Assembly (NCBI GenBank): GCA_964537715.1
Contig: CAZIAH010000037.1
Span: 1 to 31,798, forward strand
Direction: 5' to 3'
Length of the DNA stretch: 31,798 nt
Source: CAZTZL01 sp964537715
Lineage (GTDB): Bacteria; Zhuqueibacterota; QNDG01; DSAB01
Shown: positions 14,660-21,539 of the stretch, piece by piece
How the letters are laid out: every line of letters starts with the position of its first letter
Position numbering within the stretch: position 1 is the first letter of the stretch
Notes under the pieces: model-generated
The model's database searches: none
The model's input: only the letters and a program-made list of their open reading frames with translations
What the model was told of the DNA's origin: nothing
Program-made: the position numbers and the translations under genes

Positions 14660-16732
14660 ATGACACTTCAAAACAGACGGGCGATTATGTTGTTTGGACT
14701 GCTTGTTCTTTTGTCCTGCATTCTTTTTTATCAGTTCGGCGCTCCTTTCGCCATTCAGGGCCATGCTCCCATTCTAAATCCGGATACATTTCTCTACACA
14801 CAGTATGCAAAAGCATGGGCAGACGGGCATCCGTATCAATTCAACGCAGCCGATCCACCGACCACAGGATCGACCAGCCATCTCTATCCAGTGATACTGA
14901 GCCTCTTTTATCTGATCGGTTTTAAAGGAATGTCTTTGTTGGGTGTGCTCTTCTGGTTAAATACCGTATTTCTGATCGGCAGTGCAATCTGTTTCTGGTT
15001 TATCTCCAAAAAGATCTGTCCGGAGTGGCCATGGATTCCCGTGCTGCTCTTTGTTTTCAGCGGACAGACTGTTGTCGGTGTTCTGGGGTTGAGCGAAGCC
15101 GGACTCTTTCTGTTTCTTTCGATGTTGACCTGGTGTGCTGCGTTGTACCGACGGCATTTTCTGCAGGCTGTTGCACTCTTTCTTTTAGCGCTTACCCGCG
15201 TCGAAGGAATGATTATCGTTATCGTTTACGGCGTTGTTCTGCTTGTCTCCCGTCTACTGAACCGAGATTCGGGAAAAGACCGTGAGATGAAATCCTCATT
15301 GTGGGTATTCCTGGTCGGAGCTGCCGGTGTACTGATCGTTCTCATTCTTCATCTGATTTTAACCGGCATGCTTTTATTCGATTCCACAGTGGGAAAGGGA
15401 TTTTTCGGCGCGAATCACTGGCTTACCGCTCTCAGTATCTGGATTCAGGAGATCATCCGTTTCTTCCGGGAAATTTTTGACGGCTCAGGAAATAATATCC
15501 GGTTGTACTACATGATTCCTCTGGTGTCCGGGATTTTTATTATTTACGGATTGTTCCGAATGGAATGGAACCGGCGCATTTTGAAATTTCCCGGACAAAT
15601 CGAAATCTGGTGGCTGACAAGCATTCTATTGACCATTCTAATCATCACGCTCAGCGGTTTTCAGGAAATCCACTATGACCGGTACATCGTCTGGGTTATC
15701 CCGCTATTTTATCTGTATCTGATCCGGGGCGTCTCGGGACTGCCGATCCGGAAGCTGTTCAAAAAAACCATCTTCGGTATTTTTGTTCTTTATCAACTGA
15801 TTTGTTATCCCGTTTTCATGCATTCGTATCTATCCAATACCGGAGAAATGCGGCCCAAAGTGGAGAATATGCAAAAGCTGACCGAGGTTTTGCCAGAAAC
15901 GGCAAAAGTAGCTGTCATCGGCGGCAGCGGCATCAAGTATATTTATCCGGATTGGCATGTGCTCAATTTAGGCGGGGTTACCGCACCCTATTTCCGGGAG
16001 TGTCCAAGGGATGTCTGCGCCGTACTCAAAGTGGTCGAACACAATCCCAATCTCCGGTTCGATTATTTCATTCAACGGGATGAACCCCTGAAGATTTTTC
16101 GCTCCCTGATCCTGGATTCTATGCTCGTCGAACAGGCCAATATCATAAAATCCTCTGTTTATGTCTACCAATTCGACTGGGACCGGCTGTTCTTGGCACA
16201 AGATCCTCTTCAAAAGGATATTCAGGCGCTGATTCAGAATAAGGTTCTTGTCGATCATATCGATATCGGTGACATTCGGGATGAGAAGCGGTGTCATTAC
16301 CGAACCTATTCATCCTATGTGTATGAAACCATGTTTTTGTCTCTCGCCGATTTTATCGTGGATGGAAAGACCTATGTCGATGTGGTTCGAGGGATTTTGG
16401 GCCTGGATTCGTTTACGTTTCATACCCGGCCGAACCAGGATTACTGGCTCGTGATCCGAAGCATTTTCCGGGGAAAGATGAGATGTAATATGTTCAATGA
16501 ACAGAGGGAAATCACTGCCAATATGGAAACGGTTAAACAACTGACCATCGAGGTGAACAAGCAATATCAGTTCGAAGTGAACATGGAACCGCTTTATCAG
16601 AAACAAGATTCCAATCTTTTTGAATGGGCCGTCCGCATTCCCAAAGAAGCGATTTCCGGAGATCAGACACAGTTTTCCATTTTGGGTGATCATTATGTTT
16701 GTGATTACTGGCTTTATGGGTTGAATGAATAA
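14660..16732 (+). CDS. Large membrane protein, GT-C glycosyltransferase-like (690 aa)
   Basis: This 690-residue protein has an N-terminal half of about 10-11 membrane helices and a soluble C-terminal domain from about residue 400. After helix 1 the periplasmic loop carries NPDTFLYTQYAKAWADGHPYQ and TTGSTSHLYPVILS. This acidic-loop arrangement with a following helix array resembles GT-C-fold transferases that use lipid-linked sugars. Hence the tentative call; the essential Asp would be in the NPDTF loop. The soluble part (VIGGSGIKYIYPDWHVLNLGGVTAPYF and later beta-rich sequence) has no recognised domain. AGGAG sits eight bases before the ATG at 14660. It stands alone on its strand with repeats on both sides. 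It is certainly a real membrane protein; the glycosyltransferase role is moderate inference. Confidence 0.72.
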   Translation: MTLQNRRAIMLFGLLVLLSCILFYQFGAPFAIQGHAPILNPDTFLYTQYAKAWADGHPYQFNAADPPTTGSTSHLYPVILSLFYLIGFKGMSLLGVLFWLNTVFLIGSAICFWFISKKICPEWPWIPVLLFVFSGQTVVGVLGLSEAGLFLFLSMLTWCAALYRRHFLQAVALFLLALTRVEGMIIVIVYGVVLLVSRLLNRDSGKDREMKSSLWVFLVGAAGVLIVLILHLILTGMLLFDSTVGKGFFGANHWLTALSIWIQEIIRFFREIFDGSGNNIRLYYMIPLVSGIFIIYGLFRMEWNRRILKFPGQIEIWWLTSILLTILIITLSGFQEIHYDRYIVWVIPLFYLYLIRGVSGLPIRKLFKKTIFGIFVLYQLICYPVFMHSYLSNTGEMRPKVENMQKLTEVLPETAKVAVIGGSGIKYIYPDWHVLNLGGVTAPYFRECPRDVCAVLKVVEHNPNLRFDYFIQRDEPLKIFRSLILDSMLVEQANIIKSSVYVYQFDWDRLFLAQDPLQKDIQALIQNKVLVDHIDIGDIRDEKRCHYRTYSSYVYETMFLSLADFIVDGKTYVDVVRGILGLDSFTFHTRPNQDYWLVIRSIFRGKMRCNMFNEQREITANMETVKQLTIEVNKQYQFEVNMEPLYQKQDSNLFEWAVRIPKEAISGDQTQFSILGDHYVCDYWLYGLNE

Positions 16733-16734
16733 TG

Positions 16735-16850
16735 GAGACCGGAGGACGGAAACCGGAGACAGAAAACCGGAAAACCGGGGAATGGGGAACGGAAAACGAA
16801 GAAAGGGAAACGAGGAAAGGTTAAGGGGGACTGGGAGAAGATGTTTGACA
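16735..16850. repeat. Purine-rich degenerate tandem array
   Basis: A run of short variants of ggaaaccgga / gacagaaaac / ggggaacgga, about 9-11 bases each, starts right after the stop of the 690-residue gene. Copies drift, and G and A dominate one strand. No frame or hairpin is evident. Similar text recurs near 18111-18155 on the other side of the TauE-type gene. Confidence 0.6.
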
Positions 16851-16867
16851 CGAAATCATTTTTATTA

Positions 16868-16974
16868 ATCAGGTTTTATTCATTGAACATCGAGCATTTT
16901 ACACTTCACATTGAACAACTGTAATTTTAGATGCTAAATGCTCAATTCTAAATGTTCAATGACTATTGATTATT
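16868..16974 (+). repeat. Left part of a dispersed repeat (inverted copy at 29511-29618)
   Basis: Read on the plus strand, this segment aligns along its whole length to the reverse complement of 29511-29618. TTCACATTGAACAACT is identical in both, and TTTTATTCA and GAGCA are among the other shared blocks. It also contains the exact 13-mer AACATCGAGCATT (16886-16898), found again in direct orientation at 29634-29646. The text is rich in the words cattgaac / gctaaatg / gttcaatg, which partly complement each other. Confidence 0.75.
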
Positions 16975-16988
16975 GGTCATTGATTGTT

Positions 16989-17085
16989 CAATGGGACTGG
17001 AGAATAGAGACTGGGAGCTTGGGACTGGGGGCTGGAAACTCGAAACTAAAAACTTGTAACTCGAAACTCTAAACTCGGAACCAAT
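16989..17085. repeat. Roughly 10-base degenerate tandem arrays
   Basis: First come variants of gggactgga / gagactggga / gcttgggact (to about 17032). Then come variants of aaactcgaaact / aaaaacttgt / aaactctaaa (to about 17085). Units are near 10 bases and diverge freely. The array ends about 70 bases before the TauE-type start codon. It has no constant repeat with unique spacers, so it is not a CRISPR. Confidence 0.6.
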
Positions 17086-17157
17086 TAACGCGAGACTAAT
17101 TATATGTCGATATGTTCAGTGATACATTTGCAATTTGATAAGGAGTCGTAGAGAACA

Positions 17158-17967
17158 ATGGCAGGATATGTATGGCTTGCTGTACTGGGATTTATTGTTG
17201 GTACCTATGGAACACTTATAGGAGCTGGCGGAGGATTCGTTTTGATGCCCGCATTACTTCTACTCTATCCCGATGAAAGCCCGGAAATCATTACCAGCAT
17301 TTCACTCGCAGTCGTTTTCTTTAATGCTCTGTCGGGTTCGTGGGCTTACGGGCGAATGAAACGCATTGATTACAAATCCGGACTGTTATTTGCAGCTGCA
17401 ACCATTCCAGGGGCAATTCTTGGCGCTTTCAGCACGGCCTATGTTCCCCGTCGATTGTTTAATGCTGTTCTTGGCATTTTAATGATAGCAGCATCACTAT
17501 TTTTACTCTTGAATGTGAGCAGGAAGAGAAGAGAGAGTAAACGTAATTATCACTTTGTTAGAAATTTTATTGAAAAAAACGGGACCGCCTATCATTTCTC
17601 TTACAACCCAATAATTGGAACAGGATTAAGTTTCCTTGTCGGGTATTTTTCCAGTTTTCTCGGCATCGGTGGCGGTATTATTCATGTACCGGTCCTGGTT
17701 CGTATTCTGAACTTTCCCGTGCACGTTGCTACTGCAACTTCGCACTTCATTTTAGCCATCATGGCTTTGACAGGCACTCTTGTTCATGTCTTAACAGGTA
17801 CTTTTTCTCACGGTATCCACCGTACCGCTGCTCTTGTGATTGGTGTGCTTTTGGGAGCCCAGGTGGGGGCGTTACTTTCTAAACGGGTTCATGGAAAATG
17901 GATTATTAAAGGTTTGGCAATCGCTCTTGGTCTCGTTGGCGTTCGGATTTTTATTATGGCTTTATGA
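17158..17967 (+). CDS. Sulfite exporter TauE/SafE family membrane protein
   Basis: This 269-residue polytopic inner-membrane protein belongs to the TauE/SafE (DUF81) family, thought to export sulfite or sulfonated compounds or act as a general anion permease. It shows the family's internal duplication. GAGGGFVLMPALLLLYP near residue 21 and GIGGGIIHVPVLVRILNFP near residue 171 are the two glycine-rich motifs, each followed by helices with a Thr/Ser-rich start. About eight membrane segments are visible. AAGGAG lies about 13 bases before the ATG at 17158. The gene is isolated: repeat arrays flank it on the left and repeat-like text on the right. No sulfur-metabolism gene is nearby, so its substrate is open. 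Confidence 0.9.
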   Translation: MAGYVWLAVLGFIVGTYGTLIGAGGGFVLMPALLLLYPDESPEIITSISLAVVFFNALSGSWAYGRMKRIDYKSGLLFAAATIPGAILGAFSTAYVPRRLFNAVLGILMIAASLFLLLNVSRKRRESKRNYHFVRNFIEKNGTAYHFSYNPIIGTGLSFLVGYFSSFLGIGGGIIHVPVLVRILNFPVHVATATSHFILAIMALTGTLVHVLTGTFSHGIHRTAALVIGVLLGAQVGALLSKRVHGKWIIKGLAIALGLVGVRIFIMAL

Positions 17968-18163
17968 ACAATCGGACAATATTCAAATTCTCATCTTAAA
18001 AGTGTTGATGTTTCGCTGACATTGGGAATTGATCAATGCAGTTTCTATTTTTGGAGTTCATATAATTCGGTCAATTTAACATGAAGATTCACTGTCAATT
18101 TAAGAGTGGGGAAAGGGAAGGTGAAATGGGGAATGCAGACCGAAGACAGAAGGCCGTGGTGTT

Positions 18164-18232
18164 TGATGATGGTGGTTGTTGATTTGGGAATTCACCCATC
18201 AGGGTTTTGTTGAATGAAAGGATAAAGCTAAC
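18164..18232 (+). repeat. Right part of the split dispersed repeat (inverted copy at 29458-29520)
   Basis: The core TGGGAATTCACCCATCAGGG (18185-18204) and the following TTTT match the reverse complement of 29477-29500 with 2 mismatches in 24. The match extends to the AAAGCTAA near 18225-18232. In the 29.5-kb copy this segment directly adjoins the part equivalent to 16868-16974. Here about 1.2 kb with the TauE-type gene lies between them. Confidence 0.7.
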
Positions 18233-18537
18233 ATTTTAAATACTTTTTTGAAATAATCGTAAATGAAATAAATTAAAGAATGTTATTCTATTTTTTTTAC
18301 TTGACTTTTTAGAATAAATTTATTAATTAATATTGTTTTTAATAAAGTGAAAAAGCCTACCTATGTCAAAATTATTCAATCTTGTGTAAAAATGTTCATC
18401 ATTAAATATTTTTATCAATTTTTCTTTGTAAATCTATGCTTCTGTTTTATAAGAGCTTAGTTGTTTGTTGTTATAAATTAGCCAAATATTGGTATAGTTA
18501 TTGCATTTTCTAATGAAAAATAAAGAAATGTAGAAAA
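18233..18537 (+). other. AT-rich leader without a gene
   Basis: The stretch is strongly A+T rich and has no open frame of note. TTGACT at 18301-18306 and TATAGT at 18493-18498 resemble promoter hexamers, but neither has a good partner at 16-18 bases. I see no convincing promoter, hairpin or RNA gene. It marks the left edge of the AT-rich island. Confidence 0.5.
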
Positions 18538-19845
18538 ATGACCGCTGAAGTTGCAGTATTAAATAGCATTGGAGTTGCTTTAGCAGCTGATAGTGCTGTA
18601 GCTATTGGACCAAGAGCTGATAAAATTCATATTTCAGCTGATAAGCTTTTTTTATTATCTGATATAGCTCCAATTGGAATAATGGTTTTTGGAAATGCTA
18701 ATATTAATGGAATACCATGGGAAACTGTTATAAAGGATTATCGTTGTTCCCATAGATCGGATACTTATTCTACTTTAGAAGAATGTGAGAAAAGCTTTAA
18801 TTCATTTTTAAAAAATAATCGTGTTTTGTTTTCAATAGATATTCAAAAACGTTTTGTATCTGATTTGGCGGGATCATTTTTTGTTTATTTAAGGAAAAAA
18901 TATAAAAGAGGATTGGAAAAAGCTAAAAAGAATGAAGAAAAATTAACAGTAACATATATTAAGAAGATGCTATCAAAAATAATTAATGAAGAAAGGGAAA
19001 ATGCTCAAAAATCTGATATTTTAATAAAATTACCAAAGGACTTTAAAGAAAGATTTTTTAACGAGTATGGCAATGTAATTAAAAAGACTAGAGAAGAGAT
19101 TTTAGGGGATTTACCTAGATATAAAAATGACAACGATTATCTTATTGAAATTATATTTAATGTTATAATTCGAAAAAATGTAGAGGAACTTGAATCAGGA
19201 GTTGTTTTAGCTGGTTTTGGTGAAAAAGAATATTTTCCATCGATAATTCATTTTAAGATAAAAGGGGTGATTTTAAATCATCCTATTAAATATGGATACT
19301 TGAAGAAATCAGTTGGGCAAGATACTGACGCATTAATTTTTCCTTTTGCTCAGCCAGATATGGTTTATACATTTATGAATGGTATTCATCCTATCTTGCA
19401 TAATATGATTATTGAATCTACAGGGGAGCTTTATACTGGTCTGTTTAATATAATAATAAGAGAAATTGAAAAGAGAGATGTTAAATATTCAAAAATTCTT
19501 AAGGAAAAATTAGATAAAAATATTGAAGAGTTAATTAATAAATTATTTAAAAATTGGGAACACGCGATTCGTAAAATATATATAAATCCAGTAATGCAAA
19601 TAGTGGCATCATTAACCAAGGAACAATTAGCAGGTATTGCTGAATCTTTAGTTAACCTTACAAAATTTAAAAGAGAAATGAGTAGCACTGAAAAAGAAAC
19701 AGTTGCAGGTCCCATTGATGTTGCTGTAATAACTAAAGGGGATGGATTCATATGGGTTAAGCGGAAACATTATTTTGAAATAAAAGACAATCCCCGTTTT
19801 CTCGCAAAATATTTAATAGGAGGCACGATTGATGACAAAATCTAG
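18538..19845 (+). CDS. Proteasome/HslV-like Ntn-hydrolase superfamily protein (435 aa)
   Basis: The protein begins Met-Thr-Ala-Glu-Val-Ala-Val. With Thr as residue 1 after Met removal, Asp is at 17 in GVALAADSAV and KLF is at 35-37, followed by IGIMVFGNA. Proteasome beta subunits have Thr1, Asp/Glu17, Lys33 before Leu-Phe, and a Gly at 47. VVLAGFG (222-228) and GPIDVAVIT (391-399) resemble the later strand motifs of that fold. The fold is therefore likely and a Thr protease plausible. The length is twice that of HslV or a beta subunit. The extra part is Lys/Glu-rich helix at about 80-215 and another helical region at about 285-370. An in-frame stop (TGA at 18514) with no other ATG between fixes the start. 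DNA is very AT-rich (15 G/C in the 60 bases from 18961). No ATPase unfoldase is adjacent. A 61-residue gene overlaps its end. Confidence 0.72.
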   Translation: MTAEVAVLNSIGVALAADSAVAIGPRADKIHISADKLFLLSDIAPIGIMVFGNANINGIPWETVIKDYRCSHRSDTYSTLEECEKSFNSFLKNNRVLFSIDIQKRFVSDLAGSFFVYLRKKYKRGLEKAKKNEEKLTVTYIKKMLSKIINEERENAQKSDILIKLPKDFKERFFNEYGNVIKKTREEILGDLPRYKNDNDYLIEIIFNVIIRKNVEELESGVVLAGFGEKEYFPSIIHFKIKGVILNHPIKYGYLKKSVGQDTDALIFPFAQPDMVYTFMNGIHPILHNMIIESTGELYTGLFNIIIREIEKRDVKYSKILKEKLDKNIEELINKLFKNWEHAIRKIYINPVMQIVASLTKEQLAGIAESLVNLTKFKREMSSTEKETVAGPIDVAVITKGDGFIWVKRKHYFEIKDNPRFLAKYLIGGTIDDKI

Positions 19846-20017
19846 AATGAAGAAAGAGAAACGAAAAGTAAAAGAATTTGAAACAGTTGAAGAGGTTTTT
19901 CAGACTTATATTAAAGATTATAAACCTCTATCAGATGTGGATATTGAAAATAATGAATTAAATACAGGTGGAATAATTGCATCTCAATTACTAAAGGAAT
20001 TTAACGAGTTAATATAG
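19832..20017 (+). CDS. Small charged protein overlapping the Ntn-hydrolase gene (61 aa)
   Basis: The ATG at 19832 lies inside the last codons of the preceding gene. It is preceded by a perfect AGGAGG at 19818-19823 with an 8-base spacing, so I prefer it to the TTG at 19829. The product starts MTKSRMKKEKRKVKEFE (very basic) and continues TVEEVFQTYIKDYKPLSDVD, ending in an amphipathic helix. I recognise no family. Overlap and the strong ribosome-binding site imply coupled expression with the protease-like protein. A substrate, inhibitor or assembly partner is conceivable but unproven. It shares the AT-rich composition of its neighbour. Confidence 0.7.
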   Translation: MTKSRMKKEKRKVKEFETVEEVFQTYIKDYKPLSDVDIENNELNTGGIIASQLLKEFNELI

Positions 20018-20357
20018 TTCGTAGTAAATTTAATTTGACATTTATTTTATATGTCTAATGTAGAGAATGTACATTAGTATATGGATGATATTATTTACTT
20101 GTTTTTATTCATTTATTATTTAGAAAAGTGTCATCAAAAGTAGGCTATTAATTTTACTCACATTTGATTTTTCATTCTCTAACTAATAAATAGTATCTAT
20201 TGAAATAAAAGTATTAATGAGTATTTTTCTAATGCAAATTATAGTAATTCTTCCTTCTAAAGAGTAGCATGCTATAGTATAAAGAAAAGCAATCACCACA
20301 ATATCTGCCTTGAAATTCTTTTTTATCTTATATGTTGCAAACCATTGTTTAATTTTC
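20018..20357 (+). other. AT-rich gap after the small gene
   Basis: No gene is visible. CTAATGTA at 20055-20062 and TACATTAG at 20070-20077 form a perfect 8-base inverted repeat with a 7-base loop. It lacks a U-run and could be an operator or weak terminator for the two-gene unit. The composition returns to normal near the gap promoter at 20358. Confidence 0.45.
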
Positions 20358-20386
20358 TTGACATTTGGATAAAATTTTAATATAAT
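20358..20386 (+). promoter_or_regulatory. Consensus sigma-70 promoter of the gap operon
   Basis: TTGACA at 20358-20363 and TATAAT at 20381-20386 are separated by exactly 17 bases, a perfect match to the housekeeping consensus. Transcription would start near 20393, leaving a leader of about 90 bases before the gap ATG. Confidence 0.88.
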
Positions 20387-20423
20387 TAAAGTTCAAAACT
20401 TCTGTTCATTTTTTACGCTTAAA

Positions 20424-20448
20424 GCAGGCAAGCGAAAGTGCTACCTGC
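20424..20448 (+). promoter_or_regulatory. Hairpin in the gap leader
   Basis: GCAGG at 20424-20428 pairs with CCTGC at 20444-20448, and inside it AGC at 20431-20433 pairs with GCT at 20440-20442 around GAAAGT. It lies between the presumed transcription start and the AAGGAGG ribosome-binding site at 20471-20477, so it could affect mRNA stability or translation. It matches no riboswitch known to me. Confidence 0.4.
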
Positions 20449-20485
20449 GATTATTATATATAATTGTACAAAGGAGGAAAGGTTT

Positions 20486-21487
20486 ATGGCAGTAAAAGTT
20501 GCAATCAACGGTTTTGGCCGAATTGGCAGGCTGGTATTCCGCGTCATGAGCAAAAGAAGCGATGTTGAGGTTCTGGCCATTAACGATATTACGGATGCAA
20601 AAACGCTGGCGCATCTCTTGAAATATGATTCCGTGCACGGCCGGTTCGATGGTACGATTGAAGCCAAAGAGAATTCGATTGTTGTGAATGGAAAAGAGAT
20701 CAAGATTTCTGCGGAGCGGGATCCGGCCGCTCTTCCCTGGGGATCGCTGGGAATCGACATTGTTGTCGAATCCACAGGTGTTTTCCGGAAGAAAGAACAA
20801 ATTGCCAAACATTTGCAAGCAGGTGCGAAAAAGGTCATTTTAACCGTGCCCGCGAAAGACGAAATCGACGCGACCATCGTGCTTGGCGTCAATGATGATG
20901 ATCTCAAACCCGAACACAAAATCGTTTCCAATGCTTCCTGCACGACCAACTGTCTGGCTCCGGTCGTCAAAGTGCTGCACGATACATTCGGGCTCAAAGA
21001 AGGATTGATGACGACGATTCACGCCTACACCAATGATCAGCGTATTCTGGATCTTCCGCACAGCGATCTGCGACGTGCCAGGGCCGCGGCCATGTCGATG
21101 ATTCCAACCACGACAGGTGCGGCCAAAGCCGTGGGCAAAGTGATACCCGAACTGAACGGTAAACTCAATGGCATGGCCGTGCGAGTTCCCACGCCGGACG
21201 GATCGATGGTCGATCTGGTTGCCATTACCGAGAAAGAGGTCACTGTGGATTCGGTGAATGCGGCCATGAAAAAAGCAGCCGAGGGTGAACTCAAGGGCAT
21301 TCTCGAATATATGGAAGATCCCATCGTATCGGTGGATGTGGTCGGCAATTCCCATTCGAGTATTTTCGATTCCAAATCCACGATGGTCATGGGCAAAAAT
21401 ATGGCCAAAATCATCTCCTGGTACGACAATGAGTGGGGGTATTCGTGCCGCGTGGTCGATCTTTTGATCAAGATGGCCAGCATATAG
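20486..21487 (+). CDS. gap: Glyceraldehyde-3-phosphate dehydrogenase
   Basis: This enzyme converts glyceraldehyde 3-phosphate to 1,3-bisphosphoglycerate with NAD+ in glycolysis and works in reverse in gluconeogenesis. It has 333 residues, the normal length. The ATG at 20486 follows AAGGAGG and gives the standard start MAVKVAINGFGRIGRLV. An upstream in-frame start at 20438 would add a non-homologous tail and lies in the leader. The catalytic Cys is residue 152 in SNASCTTNC, with the His in IHAYTND about 27 residues later. The NDITD segment after the dinucleotide fold favours NAD. WYDNEWGYSCRVVDL closes the protein as expected. It is the first gene of gap-pgk-tpiA-secG and has its own consensus promoter. 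Confidence 0.98.
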   Translation: MAVKVAINGFGRIGRLVFRVMSKRSDVEVLAINDITDAKTLAHLLKYDSVHGRFDGTIEAKENSIVVNGKEIKISAERDPAALPWGSLGIDIVVESTGVFRKKEQIAKHLQAGAKKVILTVPAKDEIDATIVLGVNDDDLKPEHKIVSNASCTTNCLAPVVKVLHDTFGLKEGLMTTIHAYTNDQRILDLPHSDLRRARAAAMSMIPTTTGAAKAVGKVIPELNGKLNGMAVRVPTPDGSMVDLVAITEKEVTVDSVNAAMKKAAEGELKGILEYMEDPIVSVDVVGNSHSSIFDSKSTMVMGKNMAKIISWYDNEWGYSCRVVDLLIKMASI

Positions 21488-21539
21488 ATCGTCAAGAAGG
21501 ATTCAATTCAAATATAAATGTAAGGAATAAAATCCATTT

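Noticed and set aside
16735..17085. Possible CRISPR array
   Set aside because: Units are about 10 bases, drift freely and have no constant repeat with unique spacers; no cas gene is near.
18301..18329. Promoter for the Ntn-hydrolase gene at TTGACT
   Set aside because: The -10 region at 17 bases is a poor match and lies over 200 bases upstream in very AT-rich DNA where such hexamers arise by chance.
18233..20357. The AT-rich island as a prophage or integrative element
   Set aside because: No integrase, recombinase, phage structural gene, or attachment-site repeat is visible; only two genes are present.
20387..20485. Riboswitch in the gap leader
   Set aside because: The leader is about 90 bases with one modest hairpin and lacks the conserved core of any riboswitch I know.
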